Assembly: GCA_002396205.1 (NCBI GenBank)
Contig: DGXB01000033.1
Coordinates: forward strand, 2,785 to 23,850
Source: Bacteroidales bacterium UBA4243
GTDB lineage: Bacteria > Bacteroidota > Bacteroidia > Bacteroidales > F082
Reading direction: 5' to 3'
Length of the DNA: 21,066 nucleotides
Part shown: piece after piece, positions 13,325-19,398 of the stretch
Layout: the number at the start of each line of letters is the position of its first letter
Numbering within the stretch: the first letter of the stretch is position 1
Notes under the pieces: generated by a model
What the model was told of the DNA's origin: nothing
Databases searched by the model: none
What the model saw: only the letters and a program-made list of their open reading frames with translations
Made by a program: the position numbers and the translations under genes

Positions 13325-15003
13325 TTCTTCTTGCGTTTGGCAGGTCTTTCTCCGGCTTGGTTCCAGCGGATGATGCTCATGGCGATCCAGGTGATGAGCA
13401 GCACGAAGGTCAAATAGACCGCGATGCGGCTCAGGTAGTCGCCGTGCTGGGCATAGAAGGTCACTTTGGTGTTGGCTTTCATCGTGGCTTTGATAGCGTC
13501 GGGCACCCAATATTGGGTCTGCTGCAGCACGTCGCCGCGCTGGTTGATGAATCCCGAGCGGCCCGTGTTGGCCGAGCGGGCCACGCAACGGCGGTTCTCA
13601 ATGGCACGCAGTTTCGAGAACTCGAAATGCTGGCGATAGCCTGGCGTGTCGCCCCACCAGCCGTCGTTGGTGATGACGAAAAGCAGGTCGGCGCCTTTCT
13701 TGCAGAAGGTGCTGACGTATTCGCCAAAGGCGGATTCGTAACAGATCGGGACGCCCACTTTGTGTCCGCCAAAGGTCATCACCTTGGCTTCGGGGTCGCC
13801 TTTCAAGGTGCCTCGGGCGATGCCCATGGTGATGCTGTAGTTCTTCAAGAAGCCCATCCATTCGGGGATGGCCTCCACCGCTGGCGTGAGTTGCGACTTG
13901 TTGTGGAGTTGCAGCCTCGCCGTGTCGATGAGCAGGGCCGAGTTGTGGCAATAGTAATAGCGGTTGGTGCCTTCGATGTGTCGGGCCGGAAAGTCGTCTT
14001 CCATGCCTTGGGGCACAAATTCGTAGGTGGTCCCGCCAATGACGAAGGCCAATTGCGGAAACCGCTTCACGTATTCATGCAGCGTGTTCAGGGCTTTGGC
14101 GTTTTGGGTCTCGTGCAGCCAGATGCCTTCCTGTATGGCCGACTCGCTGCTGACGATAAATCTTGTCTTTTGCGTCACCAAAGGCAGCGAGAGGTTGATG
14201 TTGTTTTGGATGACCTGGTCGTAAAACTTGCTGTCGAACTGTTCGTTCCACGGGTCGCAGTTCTGTTGCACGACGATGACTTCCGTGTCGTCGCCCTGGT
14301 CTTCATAGTGCTTGTAGACGCTCTTGCTGGCAAGGATGGGCAGCATCACGACGAGCAACTCTACACCTATATTAATTAATAAGGGCTTGGCCTCTTTTTC
14401 CTTGAAATACTGGATGATGTTGGCAATCAATATGTTGACCAAGAGAACCCAAAGCGTTCCTCCGGCCACGCCAGTATACTCGTACCACTGCACCCAACTG
14501 ACGGTGCTTGAAAACACCCCGCCCAAGTTGAGCCACGGCCATTTGGCGGCCCAGAGGTAGGTGAGGTATTCGAAGGCCATCCAATAGGGGATGAGGAAGA
14601 GGTTGCCCAACGGCTTGTTACACACTTTCTTCTTCGTCAGGTGAAACACGTTGAACACCGTGGCCATGAAAATCGCGTTCAGGATCCAGGCCAAGGTGGC
14701 GGCTGGGGTGGCGTTCCATATCCACCAGGTCGTGGCCACGTTCCAAATCAGGAAGGCGAGGAACGAGAGCCAGAACAGTTTCCCCTTCTCGCCATGCGCG
14801 ATGCGGTCTTCAAGCATGAGCAACGGCACCAAGCCGATGAAAACCAATGGCGCAATGCCCCAAGTGGGCCATGCCGCAGTGAGCAATCCGCCCGTCAGGA
14901 GGGCCATTAATATATTATAGGTCTTGGCGGGCGTTGAGCTTGTCGAAACGCCGCGCCCCGTGTCCCGCAGGACCGCTTTGTCGTGTGTTTTTTTCTTTGC
15001 CAT
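13321..15003 (-). CDS. lnt: Apolipoprotein N-acyltransferase
   Basis: 560 residues. Lnt adds the third acyl chain to the N-terminal Cys of lipoproteins at the periplasmic face of the inner membrane. About six hydrophobic helices fill residues 28-230. A nitrilase-like domain follows with the E-K-C triad at E287 (SSESAI), K369 (HNKSQLTP, matching the KxxLxP motif) and C421 (VPICYESAFGEY), then ITNDGWW (444-450) and RCVARSANTGRSGFI (472-486). A last helix precedes a basic tail (RPAKRKKK). Start: the ATG at 15003 is chosen because the upstream in-frame TTG at 15027 lies in the -7 element. Residues ~10-27 (VLRDTGRGVSTSSTPAKT) look like an added N-terminal linker, partly encoded by a repeat-like 20-mer. 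The gene is coupled to the Dus gene by ATGA. The lipoprotein encoded at 18290 would be a natural substrate. Confidence 0.94.
   Translation of the reverse strand: MAKKKTHDKAVLRDTGRGVSTSSTPAKTYNILMALLTGGLLTAAWPTWGIAPLVFIGLVPLLMLEDRIAHGEKGKLFWLSFLAFLIWNVATTWWIWNATPAATLAWILNAIFMATVFNVFHLTKKKVCNKPLGNLFLIPYWMAFEYLTYLWAAKWPWLNLGGVFSSTVSWVQWYEYTGVAGGTLWVLLVNILIANIIQYFKEKEAKPLLINIGVELLVVMLPILASKSVYKHYEDQGDDTEVIVVQQNCDPWNEQFDSKFYDQVIQNNINLSLPLVTQKTRFIVSSESAIQEGIWLHETQNAKALNTLHEYVKRFPQLAFVIGGTTYEFVPQGMEDDFPARHIEGTNRYYYCHNSALLIDTARLQLHNKSQLTPAVEAIPEWMGFLKNYSITMGIARGTLKGDPEAKVMTFGGHKVGVPICYESAFGEYVSTFCKKGADLLFVITNDGWWGDTPGYRQHFEFSKLRAIENRRCVARSANTGRSGFINQRGDVLQQTQYWVPDAIKATMKANTKVTFYAQHGDYLSRIAVYLTFVLLITWIAMSIIRWNQAGERPAKRKKK
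14933..14952. repeat. Possible dispersed repeat fragment within lnt
   Basis: GTTGAGCTTGTCGAAACGCC, which encodes VSTSST on the minus strand, resembles the core of a GTTCGACAAGCTCAAC-type repeat I recognise from other bacterial genomes. Only one copy is in the window, so this is weak. Confidence 0.3.
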
Positions 15004-15024
15004 TTCTTTGTCGAAAAATCCGTG

Positions 15025-15032
15025 CAAAAATA
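15025..15032 (-). promoter_or_regulatory. Putative -7 element for lnt-dus; decides the lnt start
   Basis: TATTTTTG followed by C on the minus strand, 21 bp upstream of the ATG at 15003. The in-frame TTG at 15027 falls inside it, so the shorter lnt start is preferred. Confidence 0.5.
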
Positions 15033-15125
15033 AGGAATTTCTTTTTTTCCGCTTTTATTCCAACAATTCAACATCCAACAAATTGAAAATTCAACGTAGT
15101 TAATTCAACAATCAACAATAATTCC

Positions 15126-15133
15126 TATCTTTG
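15126..15133 (+). promoter_or_regulatory. Putative -7 element for the HprK-peptidase-PqqD-nucleotidyltransferase operon
   Basis: TATCTTTG followed by C, 16 bp before the ATG at 15150. The upstream spacer (15060-15120) is low-complexity with recurring ATTCAAC/ATCCAAC words and is shared with the divergent lnt promoter. No clear -33 element is seen. Confidence 0.5.
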
Positions 15134-15149
15134 CGCAAAATTTTATCCG

Positions 15150-16019
15150 ATGAAGAGAGTTTACGAAGTCGCAGGCCACAGGTTCGCCGTTGTCATGCCC
15201 GACAACCATCGTGCGTGGAACGAGATGCATCCCTATGAAGCGTTTGAAACCGAGGCCGACGACAATCTTGTTTTTTCAGCCGACTTGATCGACTTGATGC
15301 CTGATACCTCTGAGAAGCAGAAGGTTACGGTGAGTTGCGAGGCCCCCGACATGCCACGCATTGAGCTTTACGACTGGAATGGGAAGTGGTTGCTCGAAAT
15401 CGCGCCCACGCTCGAAGCGCCCGTCAGGGTGTTCCTTATCACTGACAAGGATTTCAGGCAGGCCCATTTCCGTGTGCTCGGAAGCATGAGGTTCTCGGTC
15501 AGCACGGTGATGATGCTGATGTTCGCTTTCGCGACGGCCAAAAAGAACACGCTGCTGATGCACTCGTCGGTGACGGTCAACAATGGCAAAGGCTACCTCT
15601 TCTTGGGTAAGAGCGGAACAGGAAAAAGCACACATAGCCAACTGTGGATCAATAATATAGATGGCTGTGAATTGCTCAACGACGACAACCCCGTCCTTCG
15701 TGTTGCCGACAATGGCGAAGTGTGGGTCTACGGCTCGCCTTGGAGCGGCAAGACGCCGTGCTACCGCAACTTGTCCTACCCCGTCGGGGCCATCGTCGAC
15801 CTGCATCAGGCCAAGGCCAACCGCATCCATCGCTTGTCGATGCTTGAGGCTTACGCGGCCATGTACGTCTCGTTCTCAGGCTACCGCTTCATCAAGGAGA
15901 TGGCCGACGGGCTTCATGCCACCAACGAGAAGGTGATCAGCACCGTGCCGTGCTACGGTCTCGACTGCCTCCCCGATGCCGATGCCGCAAGGCTTTGCTT
16001 CCAAACCGTCGCGCAATAG
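15150..16019 (+). CDS. HprK-like serine kinase / PEPCK-fold ATPase of a peptide-modification operon
   Basis: 289 residues. The C-terminal half has the HprK/PEPCK-type P-loop: LLMHSS (135-140, with conserved H138), GYLFLGKSGTGKST (148-161, Walker A GKSGTGKS), LLNDDN (175-180, the acidic metal-binding motif) and VYGSPWSGK (193-201). The N-terminal ~110 residues are family-specific and lack the HPr-kinase N domain; no HPr gene is nearby. HprK homologues of this short type are known in RiPP clusters, where some phosphorylate the precursor peptide. The neighbours, starting 3 bp downstream, are a peptidase, a PqqD protein and a nucleotidyltransferase, so a role in peptide modification fits better than carbon regulation (inference). 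It is the first gene of the operon and has its own -7 element. Confidence 0.9.
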   Translation: MKRVYEVAGHRFAVVMPDNHRAWNEMHPYEAFETEADDNLVFSADLIDLMPDTSEKQKVTVSCEAPDMPRIELYDWNGKWLLEIAPTLEAPVRVFLITDKDFRQAHFRVLGSMRFSVSTVMMLMFAFATAKKNTLLMHSSVTVNNGKGYLFLGKSGTGKSTHSQLWINNIDGCELLNDDNPVLRVADNGEVWVYGSPWSGKTPCYRNLSYPVGAIVDLHQAKANRIHRLSMLEAYAAMYVSFSGYRFIKEMADGLHATNEKVISTVPCYGLDCLPDADAARLCFQTVAQ

Positions 16020-16022
16020 GCC

Positions 16023-16466
16023 ATGACGAAGGTGGTGTTGCCAAACGAGGTGCTGATTGGCGAGGTCGCCGAACTGCTCAACGCCGGGCGCGAGGTGGTC
16101 ATGACCCCAAAAGGCAACAGCATGTTGCCCTTCATTCGCGGCGACGTCGACAATGTGAGGCTGCGAAAGCCCGAATCGCTGCATGTGGGCGACATCGTCT
16201 TGGCGCGGTTCGGCGGTCGCTATGTGATGCACCGCATCATCGCCCTCGACGGCGACATGGTCACGCTGATGGGCGACGGCAACCTGCAAGGCACCGAGAA
16301 AGGCTCGCGCTCCGAGGTGCTGGGCGTCGTGGTCGAAATCATCACACCCTCCAATCGCCATCGTCGCCCCGGCAAGGGCTGGCTGTGGCGAAAGCTCCTC
16401 CCCGTCAGGAGGTACCTGCTGAAGTTCTACAGGAAATGGAATAAATTATTTGGAAAACATCACTAA
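16023..16466 (+). CDS. S24/S26-family serine peptidase, SipW-like, without membrane anchor
   Basis: 147 residues. TPKGNSMLPFIRGD (28-41) is the signal-peptidase/LexA-type nucleophile box with S33. VGDIVLARF (55-63) is the following strand. YVMHRIIALDGD (67-78) has a His (H70) where bacterial type-I signal peptidases carry the catalytic Lys, as in the Ser-His SipW/ER-type enzymes; MGDGN (83-87) follows. No transmembrane segment is evident; the C terminus (WLWRKLLPVRRYLLKFYRKW) is basic and amphipathic, possibly a membrane-surface helix. It sits 3 bp after the kinase gene and 11 bp before the PqqD gene, so leader-peptide cleavage is a plausible role (inference). A LexA-like repressor is unlikely because there is no DNA-binding domain. 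Confidence 0.9.
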   Translation: MTKVVLPNEVLIGEVAELLNAGREVVMTPKGNSMLPFIRGDVDNVRLRKPESLHVGDIVLARFGGRYVMHRIIALDGDMVTLMGDGNLQGTEKGSRSEVLGVVVEIITPSNRHRRPGKGWLWRKLLPVRRYLLKFYRKWNKLFGKHH

Positions 16467-16477
16467 TTCAAACAGAT

Positions 16478-16747
16478 ATGAAGACAAGAAAAGGTTTTAC
16501 GTTGCGCCCGCTGGGGCAGGAATATATCCTCGTGGCCGAAGGACTCGAAGCGGTCGACTTCAGCCGCATGATTTCGTTGAACGCCTCCGCCGCCCTGCTC
16601 TGGCAAGAGGTCGAAGGCAAGGAGTTTGATGTCGACACGCTGGTCAATATCCTGCTCGACAACTACGACATCACACGCGAAGTGGCCCAAAACGACGTGA
16701 CCACCATGCTCCAAACCTGGAAAGAAGCCAATCTTATAGAGGATTAA
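16478..16747 (+). CDS. PqqD-family peptide-binding protein (RRE domain)
   Basis: An 89-residue single-domain protein matching the PqqD fold: GFTLRPLGQEYILVAEGLEAVDFSRMISLN (beta strands, 6-35), then ASAALLWQEVEGKEFDVDTLVNILLDNYDI with the typical LW motif (40-42), and a last helix NDVTTMLQTWKEANLIE. PqqD-type domains are RiPP recognition elements that bind the leader of a precursor peptide and present it to modifying enzymes. A stand-alone PqqD next to a kinase and a peptidase is strong evidence that the operon acts on a peptide. The only obvious short peptide gene nearby is at 18084-18221. The other PQQ biosynthesis genes are absent, so a PQQ role is rejected. Confidence 0.92.
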   Translation: MKTRKGFTLRPLGQEYILVAEGLEAVDFSRMISLNASAALLWQEVEGKEFDVDTLVNILLDNYDITREVAQNDVTTMLQTWKEANLIED

Positions 16748-16762
16748 TTAATAAGGTGTAAG

Positions 16763-17869
16763 ATGACACCCACCGAATCGCAATATTTCGCCCTGTTGCG
16801 CTCCGCCTTGTGGAACACGCCGCTCGCCCTCTCCGGCCCCATCGACTGGAAAGGGGTGATGCACATCGCCAACCACCATGGCAACACCAGCCTGCTGGGC
16901 GACTTGGCCACGCGCATGACCGACGACCGCCGTCCGTCTGATGAGATGCTCCGCCAGATGCGCGACAGCATGCGTGTCAACCTCGTCAACCAGCTGCACC
17001 TGAAGCAAATACTGGTTGCGTCGGTGCAGATGCTCAGGCAAAACGGCATCGAGCCGGTGCTGCTCAAAGGCTTCAGCCTCTCGATGCTCTATCCCAACCC
17101 CAGCCTGCGTCAGTTTGGCGACATAGACATCTTCGTGGGTCTCGACGAGTTCCACCATGCCTGCGCCGTGTTGCGCAACATGCCCGGCAGCTACAACTGG
17201 GGCGAGGAGGTCGACAGCGGCAAGCATTTCAACATCGAGTTCGGCCAATACGCCATGGAGGTGCACCGCGTGAGCGCCGACGAGGTGGATCCCGACGAGC
17301 GCGAGGCCTATGCCGCCATTGAGCGCGAAGGTCTCTTCGACGAGGCAAGGCGCGTCAGCTTCGAAGGCTTCGAGCTGTCCGTCCCCTCCAAGGAGTTCAT
17401 GGTGTTCTTCACCTTCTTCCATGCCTGGCACCATTTCCTGACCTCGGGCGTGGGTCTGCGCCAGCTGAGCGACGTGGCCATGACGCTCCACGCCTTCCAC
17501 GGACAGCTCGACTTAGACAAGCTCCGCAGCTACATCGAGGCTATGGGCCTGATGCAGCCTTGGCAGACCTTCGGTGGAATTTTCGTGGACTACATTGGGT
17601 TGCCCGAGGCCGAGATGCCTTTCGGCGTGAGCGGCAACGCCCGCGCCGTGGGCCGGCTCTACCAGCGGGTGATGGAGGAAGGCAACTTCAAGCGGCAAAG
17701 GAAGTTCAAGCTCAACTGCCCCAAGCGCCGCTTGCTACAAAAGCTGCACGCCTTCATCTGCATCTTCATCGACTATTTCCACTTGGCGAAGGTGTTCCCC
17801 AAGCAGGCCGCCCACGAGCTGAAAGTCTCGCTGCGTGCGGGCTTCCGCAAGAACCTGCATGGCAACTGA
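16763..17869 (+). CDS. PF14907-type nucleotidyltransferase
   Basis: 368 residues. VLLKGFSLSMLYPNPSLRQF followed by GDIDIFV (99-125) carries the nucleotidyltransferase signature, with metal-binding D120 and D122 in GDID. The later MEVHRV (165-170) fits the third acidic position. The C-terminal half is helical (VFFTFFHAWHHFL, KFKLNCPKRRLLQKL) and ends in a basic segment. The family (NTP_transf_5) has no established reaction. Members often occur beside PqqD and HprK-like genes, so nucleotidylation of a peptide or small molecule is a reasonable guess. It follows the PqqD gene by 15 bp, with an AAGG-like ribosome site before the ATG, and is the last gene of the tightly packed operon. The DNA is GC-rich compared with the small gene that follows. 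Confidence 0.9.
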   Translation: MTPTESQYFALLRSALWNTPLALSGPIDWKGVMHIANHHGNTSLLGDLATRMTDDRRPSDEMLRQMRDSMRVNLVNQLHLKQILVASVQMLRQNGIEPVLLKGFSLSMLYPNPSLRQFGDIDIFVGLDEFHHACAVLRNMPGSYNWGEEVDSGKHFNIEFGQYAMEVHRVSADEVDPDEREAYAAIEREGLFDEARRVSFEGFELSVPSKEFMVFFTFFHAWHHFLTSGVGLRQLSDVAMTLHAFHGQLDLDKLRSYIEAMGLMQPWQTFGGIFVDYIGLPEAEMPFGVSGNARAVGRLYQRVMEEGNFKRQRKFKLNCPKRRLLQKLHAFICIFIDYFHLAKVFPKQAAHELKVSLRAGFRKNLHGN

Positions 17870-17977
17870 GGTGTTCAACATCCAACATCGGAAAACGCAG
17901 AAGAAACGAAAGGTTCTGATTATTCCGTTTTTTCAGATGTTTACAAAAAAAAGATGAAAATTTTTCAATTTTTTTTC

Positions 17978-18005
17978 TTGCGTATGAATTAATTGTGTAT
18001 TTTTG
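17978..18005 (+). promoter_or_regulatory. Promoter for the small peptide gene and lipoprotein
   Basis: TTG (17978-17980), 17 bp, TATTTTTG (17998-18005) followed by C. The resulting leader of about 70 nt is A-rich and unstructured, as seen before highly expressed Bacteroidota genes. It would transcribe the peptide gene separately from the four enzymes, which suits a substrate needed in excess (inference). Confidence 0.5.
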
Positions 18006-18083
18006 CAGGCTGAAAGAGTGTGAAAAGGAAACACAGAAACAATTAACAAACAAATAAGTCTAACTAAAAAAAGAAGTAAAAAA

Positions 18084-18221
18084 ATGAAAAAGATGAACAA
18101 AACTTACGAAGCCCCTGTGGCTGAAGTGATTGAAGTCATGATGACAGCTGGCGTGCTTATGGAATCTGCGCCTCAAGTGACGGGCGACCTTGGCGGAGGT
18201 AGCTTTGGTGGTCAAGGTTAA
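18084..18221 (+). CDS. Small 45-residue protein, candidate precursor peptide with YxxP motif
   Basis: Reading from the ATG at 18084 to TAA gives 45 residues. The N terminus is basic (MKKMNK), followed by TYEAPVAEVIEVMMTAGVL. Y8-E-A-P11 matches the YxxP motif that PqqD-like RRE proteins recognise in lasso-peptide leaders. The C terminus is GDLGGGSFGGQG, Gly-rich with no Cys. S28, T33 and S40 are the only hydroxyl residues after residue 21. A strong promoter and a long A-rich leader precede it, and 68 bp separate it from the lipoprotein gene. I infer that it is the substrate of the upstream HprK/peptidase/PqqD/nucleotidyltransferase set. I do not know a named family for it. An alternative start at M4 is possible. 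Confidence 0.75.
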   Translation: MKKMNKTYEAPVAEVIEVMMTAGVLMESAPQVTGDLGGGSFGGQG

Positions 18222-18289
18222 TAGTCCTGAACTTGATTTGTTATAATCTGAAACTAAACAAACAACTTAGAATCTAAAAATTTGGAAAA

Positions 18290-19282
18290 ATGAAAAAAAA
18301 TGTAAAACTTATTGGTGTGATGTGCATGGTAGCCTTGTTTGCCGTTTCGGCCAGCTCGTGCAAAAAGTCGGAAGAAAATGCCGAGTTCACCGTTAGTTTG
18401 GGCCAGATGCATGAAGATCCTACCGACAGGGCATATGTCGATCTCAATGGTCAGTTTAGATGGAACAATGGTGACAAGATTATGGTCTACAACTTGTCAT
18501 CCAATGGCAATTCCATCGCCCGTGAGTACACAGCACTTCCAGGGGCCGAAGGCCAAACAACGACCAAATTCAAAGGCCGTCCAGTGGGAGCCAAGAAAGA
18601 TTTGGGCTTCCGCTACTTCTATCCTGCCGGCAAAGCCAGTGGCGCAAGCACGCTCCCAGACAACCGCGAGACCTTCACGGTTAGCGATCGTCAAGAGTAT
18701 AATTCGGATTACCTTGCCGACCCCAATGCTTTAGTGTTGGCTGGCAAGCCCGAGAGTCTTTCAGATAACATCACCTTGGATCATATCTTCGGTATCCTGA
18801 ATCTTAGGATTAATACTTCGAGGACGGATAGCCCCTGTGTGAAAGAAATCATCGTTGAAGATAAAGTATTCAACCTCTCTGGCCAGTTGTCGCTTAACCT
18901 TGGCGCAATTGAAAGTTCCGCGGATTTTACCAGATTGCTCGGTTTGCTTGAAGGTGGTGATGCCACTTATGCTGACGAGATGGCAAGATACCTGCAAAGC
19001 ATTGGATACTATGAGGATAACAACGGTGCTGGCAAGACCATGAAACTCGATTGCTCCAAGGTCAGCAACGGCACTACCACTGGTGTCATGCTTACTGGCG
19101 AGCCGAAGCGTTTCCGCATCGTCCTCAGACCAGGTGCCTTGTACAGAGGCTTCAAGGTTACCATCAAATTCATGGATCCGACTATTCCGGATTGTGTGTT
19201 TGACGACTATTGGGATGCTGTTGATGTTCACAATGTGATTAAGCCCGCTTGGTTCACAACGTTTGACATCACGGTGGATTAA
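18290..19282 (+). CDS. Fimbrillin-like lipoprotein
   Basis: 330 residues starting MKKNVKLIGVMCMVALFAVSASSCKK, a lipoprotein signal with the lipobox Cys at C24. The mature region has the pattern of Bacteroidota fimbrillin/Mfa-like proteins: an N-terminal strand-rich domain with FRWNNGDKIMVYNL (57-70) and YFYPAGKA, then LDHIFGILNLRI and a C-terminal domain ending ITVD. Such proteins are exported, triacylated by Lnt and placed on the cell surface, as fimbrial subunits or anchors. No pilus tip or usher genes are in the window. It probably shares a transcript with the small peptide gene (68-bp gap, no promoter motif seen between them) and ends at a strong terminator. Whether it interacts with that peptide is unknown. 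Confidence 0.85.
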   Translation: MKKNVKLIGVMCMVALFAVSASSCKKSEENAEFTVSLGQMHEDPTDRAYVDLNGQFRWNNGDKIMVYNLSSNGNSIAREYTALPGAEGQTTTKFKGRPVGAKKDLGFRYFYPAGKASGASTLPDNRETFTVSDRQEYNSDYLADPNALVLAGKPESLSDNITLDHIFGILNLRINTSRTDSPCVKEIIVEDKVFNLSGQLSLNLGAIESSADFTRLLGLLEGGDATYADEMARYLQSIGYYEDNNGAGKTMKLDCSKVSNGTTTGVMLTGEPKRFRIVLRPGALYRGFKVTIKFMDPTIPDCVFDDYWDAVDVHNVIKPAWFTTFDITVD

Positions 19283-19304
19283 TACTCACGTTCAAAAGCG
19301 AAAG

Positions 19305-19336
19305 AAAGCACTTCCCCATGAGGGAGGTGCTTTTTT
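19305..19336 (+). terminator. Strong intrinsic terminator after the lipoprotein
   Basis: AAAGCACTTCCC (19305-19316) pairs with GGGAGGTGCTTT (19322-19333) around a 5-nt loop, with one G-T wobble, and is followed by T residues to 19336. It closes the peptide/lipoprotein transcription unit. Confidence 0.87.
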
Positions 19337-19368
19337 CGTTATGGTCGTGCCGGGAAAGGATTATTTTC

Positions 19369-19376
19369 TAACTTTG
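19369..19376 (+). promoter_or_regulatory. Putative -7 element for the PF09820-type ATPase
   Basis: TAACTTTG followed by C, 22 bp before the ATG at 19399. The same 9-mer precedes the other ATPase gene of the window (11886-11893, minus). Confidence 0.5.
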
Positions 19377-19398
19377 CAGCGCAAAACATCACCGCACC

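Noticed and set aside
13325..13588. 88-residue N-terminal extension of the Dus protein
   Set aside because: It reads lnt in another frame and has no family similarity; the ATGA-coupled ATG at 13324 begins the conserved domain.
13357..14379. 340-codon plus-strand frame opposite lnt
   Set aside because: lnt has its full catalytic triad on the minus strand; the plus frame is Val/His/Gly-rich shadow sequence.
15150..16019. Classical HPr kinase/phosphorylase
   Set aside because: It lacks the HprK N-terminal domain and any HPr partner; the P-loop is shared, but the context is a peptide operon.
16478..16747. PQQ biosynthesis gene pqqD
   Set aside because: No pqqA, B, C or E is present; the neighbours are a kinase, a peptidase and a nucleotidyltransferase.
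15150..17869. Lasso-peptide biosynthetic cluster
   Set aside because: A PqqD-like RRE protein and a YxxP peptide are present, but the transglutaminase-like protease and the asparagine-synthetase-like cyclase are absent.
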